Shown one piece after another: positions 1 through 5,019 of a DNA stretch of 5,019 bases. A model generated the notes under the pieces. It searched no databases, was not told the DNA's origin, and saw nothing but the letters and a program-made list of their open reading frames with translations. The DNA comes from Betaproteobacteria bacterium (GTDB lineage Bacteria > Pseudomonadota > Gammaproteobacteria > Burkholderiales > UBA9220). The stretch is from contig JAGUYQ010000099.1 of NCBI GenBank assembly GCA_020061285.1, positions 1-5,019 on the forward strand, given 5' to 3'. The position numbers and the translations under genes were made by a program. The first letter of the stretch is position 1. The number at the start of each line of letters is the position of its first letter.

Positions 1-1098
1 CTGTTCACCGGTTTTCCCTGGCTGGTCCTGGGCTACTCCCAGGCTCCGGCCAGTCCCCTGGCGGGTTATGCCCCGGTCCTCGGCGTCTACGGCGTTTCCC
101 TGGTCGCCGCCCTGAGCGCCGCCTTCTTGGCCGTTGCTTTTAGCCGGGCCCGCCCCTTCATCCTTCACTCTTCGTCCCTCATCCTTCTCCTCGTCCTGTG
201 GGGCGCCGGCTACGGCCTGAAACAGGTAGCCTGGACCGCGCCCGTGGGCGAGCCGGTGACGGTGAGTCTGCTCCAGGGCAATGTCCCCCAGGACATGAAG
301 TGGCGCGAGGACCGCCTGCAACAGTCCCTGGCCACCTATGCGCGGCTGATGCTGACGAGCGAGGGCCGGCTGGTGGTTTTGCCGGAAACCGCCCTCCCCC
401 TGTTCCGCCACCAGGTGCCGGACAATTACCTGGAACTGATGGCGGAGCGGGGCCGCGCGGGAGGAGGGGACGTGATCGTCGGCCTGCCGGAATACGCCGA
501 CGGCGGCAAGGAGGCGTATTTCAACAGCGCCTTCAGCTTCGGCGCCTCCCCCATCCAGGTGTACCGTAAGTCCCACCTGGTGCCCTTCGGCGAATTCATC
601 CCCTTCAAGCCCCTGTTCGGCTGGGTGATCCAGGTACTGCAAATCCCCCTGTCGGATTTTTCCCGCGGGGCGGAAACCCAGCGTCCCATGCGGGTGGCGG
701 GGCTGGCGGTGGCGGTGGACATCTGTTACGAGGATGTTTTCGGCGAGGAGGTGATCCGCCAGTTGCCCGAGGCCACCCTGCTGGTGAACATCAGCAACGA
801 CGCCTGGTTCGGCGATTCCGTGGCTCCCTGGCAGCACTTGCAGATTTCCCAGATGCGCGCCCTGGAGACGGGGCGTACCATGCTGCGCGCCACCAACACC
901 GGGGTGACGGCTGTCGTCGGCCCCCGCGGCAATGTGGAGCGCCTGGTCCCGCCCTTCACCCTGGCGGTGCTGGAGGGCAGCGCCCAGGGCTATGCCGGGG
1001 CGACGCCCTACGTGCGCCTCGGCAACACCCCCGCCCTGGCCTTGATGGCCCTGCTCCTGGCCGTCGCCTGGCGGCGGGGGCCGAGGAACTTGAGGTGA
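1..1098 (+). CDS. lnt: Apolipoprotein N-acyltransferase, C-terminal part (5' partial)
   Basis: Lnt transfers an acyl chain from a phospholipid to the N-terminal cysteine of apolipoproteins, the last step of lipoprotein maturation in the inner membrane. The frame is open from base 1, so the start is upstream; 365 codons are visible of a family length of roughly 500-530. It opens with the Lnt-typical GFPWLVLGYSQ stretch (window residues 5-15) and membrane segments to about residue 73. A nitrilase-like periplasmic domain follows, with the expected catalytic triad: Glu in LPETALP (codon 385-387), Lys in YRKSHLVPFGEF (codon 568-570) and Cys in DICYED (codon 724-726). The accessory glutamates in GEF and CYE (E343 and E389 in E. 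coli) are also kept. A last hydrophobic helix (about residues 341-357) and a basic tail RRGPRNLR end the protein. A TTG at 127 is only an internal codon. The 3' end overlaps the convergent DUF123 gene by 91 bp. Identification is firm. Confidence 0.97.
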   Translation: MFTGFPWLVLGYSQAPASPLAGYAPVLGVYGVSLVAALSAAFLAVAFSRARPFILHSSSLILLLVLWGAGYGLKQVAWTAPVGEPVTVSLLQGNVPQDMKWREDRLQQSLATYARLMLTSEGRLVVLPETALPLFRHQVPDNYLELMAERGRAGGGDVIVGLPEYADGGKEAYFNSAFSFGASPIQVYRKSHLVPFGEFIPFKPLFGWVIQVLQIPLSDFSRGAETQRPMRVAGLAVAVDICYEDVFGEEVIRQLPEATLLVNISNDAWFGDSVAPWQHLQISQMRALETGRTMLRATNTGVTAVVGPRGNVERLVPPFTLAVLEGSAQGYAGATPYVRLGNTPALALMALLLAVAWRRGPRNLR

Positions 1099-1427
1099 CT
1101 GCCGCAGCCGTTGCGGCAGTCGCTGGCGCCGAAGCCGGGGACGATCACCTTGCCCGCCGTCGCTTGGTTGCGCGGGCACTCCTCTTGTGAAAAACGCTTG
1201 ACCCCGGTCATGTGAACGCCGGGGGCCGCCAGGAGATAATCGATGTGCCACTTGAGCTTTTTTTCCGTGGCCAGATGGCGGCGGATGCGCGCTTCCAGGT
1301 TGCGCTTGGCGCTGCCGGTATAGACGTAGCGCCCGGCGGGAAAGAGAAAGGTGCCGAAGCGTCCGACGGTGACGGTGGCAGGAACATCGAGCTCGAAGTG
1401 GAGCTGGTAGGTTTGTAGGGCATCCAT
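1008..1427 (-). CDS. DUF123 / COG1833 family protein (GIY-YIG, Uri-type nuclease superfamily)
   Basis: This 139-residue protein matches the DUF123 pattern. It has VGRFGTF (residues 21-27), PAGRYVYTGSA (30-40, holding the YxG half of GIY-YIG), the helix LEARIRRHL (44-52), KWHIDYLL (59-66), and the C-terminal signature PGFGASDC...C.SHL (97-112) with Cys104 and Cys108. The family is assigned to the GIY-YIG nuclease superfamily by fold, but its cellular role is not established, so nuclease activity is only inferred. The first GIY-like motif reads QTY (residues 5-7) where GTY is usual as I recall the family. ATG at 1425-1427 fits the family's N-terminus; no good Shine-Dalgarno precedes it. Residues 110-139 are encoded inside lnt on the other strand, and the last ~24 residues (Arg/Ala-rich) lie beyond the conserved domain. 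It is convergent with lnt and divergent from the cyclic-di-GMP gene. Confidence 0.85.
   Translation of the reverse strand: MDALQTYQLHFELDVPATVTVGRFGTFLFPAGRYVYTGSAKRNLEARIRRHLATEKKLKWHIDYLLAAPGVHMTGVKRFSQEECPRNQATAGKVIVPGFGASDCRNGCGSHLKFLGPRRQATARSRAIKARAGVLPRRT
1097..1121. repeat. Perfect 10-bp inverted repeat at the lnt stop codon
   Basis: GACTGCCGCA (1097-1106) is repeated inverted as TGCGGCAGTC (1112-1121) around a 5-base loop GCCGT. It overlaps the last two bases of the lnt stop codon and lies inside the convergent DUF123 gene. There it encodes the conserved Cys104/Cys108 segment (DCRNGCGS), and the two cysteine regions use complementary codons. RNA from either strand would form a strong GC-rich hairpin. 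Neither side has a T-tract, so it is not a standard intrinsic terminator. It could slow convergent transcription or protect the lnt mRNA end, or be a by-product of coding constraint. Confidence 0.7.
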
Positions 1428-1455
1428 CGGTTGTGGGGCGGGCGTGGGTTCGCGT

Positions 1456-1478
1456 AGTATTGGTAAAAATATTATATA
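1456..1478. promoter_or_regulatory. AT-rich divergent promoter-like core between the DUF123 and cyclic-di-GMP genes
   Basis: This is the only markedly AT-rich stretch in the neighbourhood. On the - strand, positions 1476-1471 read a perfect TATAAT, which would give the DUF123 gene a leader of roughly 35-40 bases. On the + strand, TATTAT (1470-1475) or TATATA (1473-1478) could serve as a -10 for the cyclic-di-GMP gene at 1517. No convincing TTGACA-like -35 is visible at 16-18 bp on either side, so an activator or another sigma factor may be involved. Assignment rests on -10 resemblance and position only. Confidence 0.45.
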
Positions 1479-1496
1479 GGGCCTTCGGCTAGGGCC
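1477..1496. repeat. Short direct repeat TAGGGCC x2 upstream of the cyclic-di-GMP gene
   Basis: TAGGGCC occurs at 1477-1483 and 1490-1496, a 13-base period, directly downstream of the AT-rich core and upstream of the Shine-Dalgarno. A small inverted repeat, CGGC (1486-1489) with GCCG (1494-1497), overlaps the second copy. It could be a regulator site or a leader structure. Each element is short enough to arise by chance in GC-rich DNA. Confidence 0.3.
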
Positions 1497-1505
1497 GTAG
1501 AGACC

Positions 1506-1510
1506 AGGGG
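1506..1510 (+). promoter_or_regulatory. Shine-Dalgarno supporting the GTG start at 1517
   Basis: AGGGG lies 6 bases before GTG at 1517-1519. The next upstream in-frame codons include only TTG at 1514 as an alternative start before an in-frame TAG at 1490-1492. The start is therefore fixed to within one codon, and GTG has the better spacing. Confidence 0.7.
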
Positions 1511-1516
1511 ACTTGT

Positions 1517-4090
1517 GTGAAGACCATCAAGACTTTCATTCTTACCGCGTCGGTCGTGGTGTCGATCCTGTTTTTCGGCGGCACCTACCTCCTGGTGTCG
1601 AATATTTTCGACCACTCCATCAAGACCAGCGCCCTCCATAATTCCAACGTTCTCGCCCAGTCCACCTTCAACTCCATGTTCCAGTTGATGAGCACGGGCT
1701 GGACCCGCGCCCAACTGGAATCCTTCATCAGCGCCAACCGCGGGGCCATGGCCGACAGCGCCTTTTCCCTGGAGATATACCGCGGCAAGGTCGTCGAGGA
1801 CCGCTTCGGCCCCATCGCCCAGGGCGCGATGGACGCACCCATCGAAGCGGTGTTCCGTTCCGGCGCTTCGGCCCAGGAGGAGTCGAAAACCGGGGTGCGC
1901 TACATTTTCCCCCTCAAGGCTGAAGCGAAGTGCCTCCAATGCCATGTCAACGCCCAAGTGGGCAACGTGCTGGGAGTGATCGACGTACGCCAAGACCTGT
2001 CGCCGGTCCTCCAGAAGGCACGGGACGACTTTTTCTATTCCCTTGTCCTGATCGCCCCCATACCTTTCGTGGTGGCCTTCCTGGTGACGGTTTTCGTCAA
2101 CCGGCGCATCGACGATTCCATTGAGGTGCTGGAGGAAAGCGTCGAGAAAATCAACAAGGTGTCCGACTTGCGCCACATGGAACTGCGGCAGGTCGATCTG
2201 GGGTTCGCCGAACTGAACAGCATTTTCCACCGGGTCGAGGACCTGGTGGCGAAGCTCAAGTCGGTGGCGGTGGACAAGGACTTGCTGGAATTCGAGATCA
2301 AGCTGCTGGAGAAATTCGTCATTACCTCCGAGGTGGTGAAGGACTGGCGGGAGTACATCAGCCGCCTGCTGGTGGACATCAACCAGGTGATCGACGCCTA
2401 TACCCTGTTCTCCATCTTCAAGGTGGACGACGAGTTGTTCGACCTGGAGGTGTTCTGGCGCTCGCCGCCCTCCGACGCCACCAAGGCCATGCTGGAGAAA
2501 ACCATCCGCCGTTCCATGCGGGAACACCCGAATTTCGCTTCCGTGCCGTCCATTCTCATCAACCACCATGTCGCCGACTCCGGCGGGCCGCTAATCAGCC
2601 TGACGGAATCGGACGTGGAGGTGCAGGTCAAGTCCCTGCTGGTGGAAACCCCCAAGATCGGCGGCATTGTCGGCATCGGCGTCCAGGCGGACATCGTCAA
2701 GGACGAAACCCGCCTCCTGGTGATGGACAGCGTGCTCTCCACCCTGCTCAACGTGGTGGGCTCGGTGAAGGCCATCTACAAGTACACCCGTGACCTGGAA
2801 TACTACGCCACCCGCGACCCCCTCACGGACCTCTACAACCAGCGGGTGTTCTGGGAGCTGCTGGGTTACGAGATCGGCCGCGCCGACCGTCACGATTACA
2901 AGTTCTCCCTACTGGTGATCGACCTGGACAACTTCAAGCTGGTCAACGACTCCTACGGCCACGCTTTCGGCGACAAATTCCTCGAGGCCTTCGCCGATGC
3001 GGTGAAGCGCGTCCTGCGCACCGGCGACGTGCTGGCCCGCTACGGCGGCGACGAGTTCGTGGTCATCCTGCCGGAAGCGGACCTGGACGAGGCGGATAGC
3101 GTCGCCGGGCGCATCCTGGAGGAATCCCACCACCTTGCCCTGCTCGCCCCTGACGGCGGGGCGGTGAAAGCCTCCGCTTCCATCGGCATGGCGGTGTTTC
3201 CGGACCATGCCAAGGAACCCAAGGACCTGTTTCTTTTCGCCGACAACATGATGTACAAGGCCAAGGCCGATGGCAAAGGACGGGTGGGGGTGCCCACGGA
3301 GGAGGACGTGGTGGAGGTGTTCCGCTCCATCAGCGAGAAGAGCATCATTATTCTCAACGCCGTCGAGCAAAAGAAGGTCGTGCCCTATTTTCAGCCCATC
3401 ATGAGCGCCAAGGGGCGGCGCATCGAGGCGGTGGAAGTGCTGTCCCGCATCCAGTTGGACGGCGAGGAAATCATGGGGGCGGCGGAGTTCGTCGAGATCG
3501 CCGAGAAGATGGGGGTGATCCACAAGCTGGATTATCTGGTGATGGAAAAGGCGTTACAGGAAATCCACGCCCAGGGTTTCCCCGGCCTCGTTTTCATCAA
3601 CCTTTCCCCCCGTGCCCTGGTGCTGTCCGAATTCATTCCCGAAGTGCGGCGCATCGTCACCGCCAGCGGCATCGAGCCGGAGCGGATCGTGTTCGAGATC
3701 ACCGAACGGGACACGGTGAAGAACATCTCCCTGCTGGAGAAATTCGTCAACGAACTGAAGCTGGAAGGCTATCAGCTCGCCATCGACGATTTCGGTTCCG
3801 GCTTCTCCTCCTTCCATTACCTGAAGCGCTTCCCCATCGACTTCCTGAAAATCGAGGGGGACTTCATCGTCAACATGCTCAGCGACGGCAAGGACCGGGC
3901 CTTTGTCCACAGCATTGCGTCCCTCGCCCAGGAGTTGGGCATCCGCACCGTGGCGGAGTTCGTCGAGAACCCCGAGGTGCTGGAGCAGGTGGTGGCCGCC
4001 GGCATCGACTTCGCCCAAGGCTACTACATCGGCCGCCCCAGCCAAGCGCCGCTCTGCGACCTGGACTGGTCGCCTTCCCCCGCGTCCTGA
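1517..4090 (+). CDS. Membrane heme-c (CxxCH) sensor with GGDEF and EAL domains (bifunctional cyclic-di-GMP enzyme)
   Basis: An 857-residue inner-membrane protein that probably makes and degrades cyclic-di-GMP in response to a periplasmic signal. Order: TM1 (about 7-29) after a basic N-terminus; periplasmic domain (30-171) resembling DUF3365/Tll0287-like heme domains, with [10 protein letters not shown] (61-70) and heme-c motif CLQCH (139-143); TM2 (about 172-194); HAMP-like/coiled-coil linker (195-265); GAF-like region (about 266-422); GGDEF (about 432-592); EAL (about 619-845). GGDEF keeps metal Asp469, Asn477, His482, Asp486, GGDEF (510-514) and inhibitory RxxD (501-504) exactly five residues upstream. 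EAL keeps EVL.R (640-644), Asn695, Glu727, Asp757-Asp758, Lys778, Glu814 and Gln834, the expected metal and catalytic set. GTG start with AGGGG upstream; divergent from the DUF123 gene; terminator directly after the stop. Heme attachment and signal type (redox, NO, O2 or other) are inferred. Either activity could dominate in vivo. Confidence 0.93.
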   Translation: MKTIKTFILTASVVVSILFFGGTYLLVSNIFDHSIKTSALHNSNVLAQSTFNSMFQLMSTGWTRAQLESFISANRGAMADSAFSLEIYRGKVVEDRFGPIAQGAMDAPIEAVFRSGASAQEESKTGVRYIFPLKAEAKCLQCHVNAQVGNVLGVIDVRQDLSPVLQKARDDFFYSLVLIAPIPFVVAFLVTVFVNRRIDDSIEVLEESVEKINKVSDLRHMELRQVDLGFAELNSIFHRVEDLVAKLKSVAVDKDLLEFEIKLLEKFVITSEVVKDWREYISRLLVDINQVIDAYTLFSIFKVDDELFDLEVFWRSPPSDATKAMLEKTIRRSMREHPNFASVPSILINHHVADSGGPLISLTESDVEVQVKSLLVETPKIGGIVGIGVQADIVKDETRLLVMDSVLSTLLNVVGSVKAIYKYTRDLEYYATRDPLTDLYNQRVFWELLGYEIGRADRHDYKFSLLVIDLDNFKLVNDSYGHAFGDKFLEAFADAVKRVLRTGDVLARYGGDEFVVILPEADLDEADSVAGRILEESHHLALLAPDGGAVKASASIGMAVFPDHAKEPKDLFLFADNMMYKAKADGKGRVGVPTEEDVVEVFRSISEKSIIILNAVEQKKVVPYFQPIMSAKGRRIEAVEVLSRIQLDGEEIMGAAEFVEIAEKMGVIHKLDYLVMEKALQEIHAQGFPGLVFINLSPRALVLSEFIPEVRRIVTASGIEPERIVFEITERDTVKNISLLEKFVNELKLEGYQLAIDDFGSGFSSFHYLKRFPIDFLKIEGDFIVNMLSDGKDRAFVHSIASLAQELGIRTVAEFVENPEVLEQVVAAGIDFAQGYYIGRPSQAPLCDLDWSPSPAS

Positions 4091-4120
4091 CGGATTCCCC
4101 GTCGGGGCGGGGTTTTTCCG
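4091..4120 (+). terminator. Intrinsic terminator after the cyclic-di-GMP gene
   Basis: CCCCG (4097-4101) pairs with CGGGG (4108-4112) around loop TCGGGG, followed at once by TTTTT (4113-4117). An outer CGGA (4091-4094) can also pair with TCCG (4117-4120). It begins right after the TGA at 4088-4090. It would separate this transcript from glyQ, making the cyclic-di-GMP gene monocistronic. Confidence 0.8.
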
Positions 4121-4135
4121 CCGGGCGAAACAAAG

Positions 4136-4141
4136 TAAAAT
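4136..4141 (+). promoter_or_regulatory. Candidate -10 element for glyQ
   Basis: TAAAAT lies about 30 bases before the glyQ ATG, in a short AT-rich patch just after the terminator. A 17-base spacer would place the -35 at TTTTTC (4113-4118), inside the terminator T-tract, which is a poor match to TTGACA. The call rests on the -10 match and on the need for a start point downstream of the terminator. Confidence 0.45.
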
Positions 4142-4170
4142 CAACCCTTTTCCGTTCTCGCCAAGGCCCC

Positions 4171-5019
4171 ATGCTGACTTTCCAACAGATCATCCTCACC
4201 CTGCAAGCCTATTGGGACAAGCAGGGCTGCGCCCTGCTCCAGCCCTACGACATGGAAGTGGGCGCCGGCACCAGCCACACCGCCACCTTTTTGCGGGCCA
4301 TCGGCCCCGAGCCCTGGAAGGCCGCCTACGTCCAGCCCTCGCGCCGCCCCAAGGACGGCCGCTACGGCGAGAACCCCAACCGCCTGCAGCACTACTACCA
4401 GTTCCAGGTGGTGCTGAAGCCGGCGCCGGAAAACATCCTCGAACTGTACCTCGGTTCCCTGGAAGCCCTGGGCTTCGACCTGAAGAAGAACGACATCCGC
4501 TTCGTCGAGGACGACTGGGAAAACCCCACCCTGGGCGCCTGGGGCCTGGGGTGGGAAGTGTGGCTCAACGGCATGGAAGTGACCCAGTTTACCTACTTCC
4601 AGCAGGTGGGCGGCATCGACTGCAAGCCCATCACCGGCGAGATCACCTACGGCCTGGAGCGCCTGGCCATGTACCTGCAAGGGGTGGAGAACGTGTTCGA
4701 CCTCCAGTGGACCGAAGGCCTCACCTACCGGGACGTTTACCACCAGAACGAAGTGGAGCAGTCCACCTACAACTTCGAGCACTCCGACGTGGAGTTCCTG
4801 CTCACCGCCTTCAACGCCCACGAGAAGCAGGCCAAGCACCTGATGGAACAGCAACTGGCCCTGCCCGCCTACGAGCAGGTGCTGAAGGCCGCCCACACCT
4901 TCAACCTGCTGGACGCCCGGGGCGCCATTTCCGTCACCGAGCGCGCCGCCTACATCGGCCGCATCCGCAACCTGGCGCGGGCCGTGGCCCAGAGCTACCT
5001 GGACAGCCGCGCCCGCCTC
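4171..5019 (+). CDS. glyQ: Glycyl-tRNA synthetase alpha subunit (3' partial)
   Basis: GlyQ is the catalytic (glycyl-adenylate-forming) subunit of the alpha2beta2 glycyl-tRNA synthetase; GlyS is the beta subunit that binds tRNA. The visible 283 codons start [15 protein letters not shown], the standard GlyQ N-terminus. They include the class II motif 2 region (about residues 52-83, with [17 protein letters not shown] at 55-71), the [19 protein letters not shown] segment (127-145) and motif 3 ([13 protein letters not shown], 156-168). The family is about 300 residues, so roughly 20 C-terminal codons and the expected glyS lie beyond the window. ATG at 4171 has a modest AAGG (4163-4166) four bases upstream. 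It probably has its own promoter, since a terminator separates it from the gene upstream. Identification is firm; the end is cut by the window, not by mutation. Confidence 0.97.
   Translation, partial: MLTFQQIILTLQAYWDKQGCALLQPYDMEVGAGTSHTATFLRAIGPEPWKAAYVQPSRRPKDGRYGENPNRLQHYYQFQVVLKPAPENILELYLGSLEALGFDLKKNDIRFVEDDWENPTLGAWGLGWEVWLNGMEVTQFTYFQQVGGIDCKPITGEITYGLERLAMYLQGVENVFDLQWTEGLTYRDVYHQNEVEQSTYNFEHSDVEFLLTAFNAHEKQAKHLMEQQLALPAYEQVLKAAHTFNLLDARGAISVTERAAYIGRIRNLARAVAQSYLDSRARL

Noticed and set aside
127..1098. lnt starting at the TTG at 127
   Set aside because: Lnt-typical sequence (GFPWLVLGYSQ) continues in frame upstream to base 1, and the family is much longer, so the true start is outside the window.
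1097..1121. Hairpin as an intrinsic terminator for lnt or the DUF123 gene
   Set aside because: No run of T follows the stem in either direction, so it is reported only as an inverted repeat.
1212..1418. Plus-strand open frame (68 codons) opposite the DUF123 gene
   Set aside because: The opposite strand carries clear DUF123 motifs here. The + product has no recognisable feature or ribosome binding site.
1428..1516. Cyclic-di-GMP riboswitch in the leader of the sensor gene
   Set aside because: The leader is too short after the promoter-like core and shows no GEMM-type conserved elements.
1472..2569. Long minus-strand open frame (365 codons) opposite the sensor gene
   Set aside because: It is the complement of a well-supported coding sequence in GC-rich DNA. 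Its translation is His/Gln/Val-rich with no recognisable domain, typical of an antisense shadow.
2909..3523. Minus-strand open frame (204 codons) opposite the GGDEF/EAL region
   Set aside because: It lies entirely within conserved catalytic coding sequence on the other strand, has no family resemblance and shows the same His/Val/Leu bias as other shadows.
4141..4896. Minus-strand open frame (251 codons) opposite glyQ
   Set aside because: glyQ is unmistakable on the + strand. The antisense product is a low-complexity Gly/Val/Leu/His-rich chain with no family signature.

Overview
The window looks like chromosomal DNA from a GC-rich Gram-negative proteobacterium. The best guess is a betaproteobacterium of the Rhodocyclales/Nitrosomonadales type. 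This rests on three things: an apolipoprotein N-acyltransferase gene (lnt), glyQ of the two-subunit glycyl-tRNA synthetase, and the recalled betaproteobacterial gene order lnt-glyQ-glyS. The lineage is inferred from protein character and gene order, not from a database comparison. G+C and codon use look even throughout, and I see no insertion sequence, tRNA, rRNA, CRISPR array or attachment site.

Layout: (1) 1-1098, + strand: the 3' part of lnt, whose start lies outside the window. (2) 1008-1427, - strand: a small DUF123/COG1833 protein of the GIY-YIG (Uri) nuclease superfamily, convergent with lnt and overlapping it by 91 bp. (3) 1428-1516: a short divergent intergenic region with an AT-rich promoter-like core. 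(4) 1517-4090, + strand: an 857-residue membrane protein with a periplasmic CxxCH (c-type heme) sensor domain, a HAMP-like linker, a GAF-like region, and GGDEF and EAL domains that both appear catalytically complete. (5) 4091-4170: an intrinsic terminator followed by a likely glyQ promoter. (6) 4171-5019, + strand: glyQ, cut off by the window end about 20 codons short of the usual length.

The two housekeeping genes act in lipoprotein maturation (Lnt, inner membrane) and translation (GlyQ, cytoplasm). The DUF123 gene and the cyclic-di-GMP gene sit between them as a divergent pair and appear to be an accessory insertion into a conserved backbone. The most interesting element is the cyclic-di-GMP protein. 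It probably couples a periplasmic heme signal (redox state or a gas ligand) to synthesis and breakdown of cyclic-di-GMP in the cytoplasm. No complete new multi-gene system is visible.
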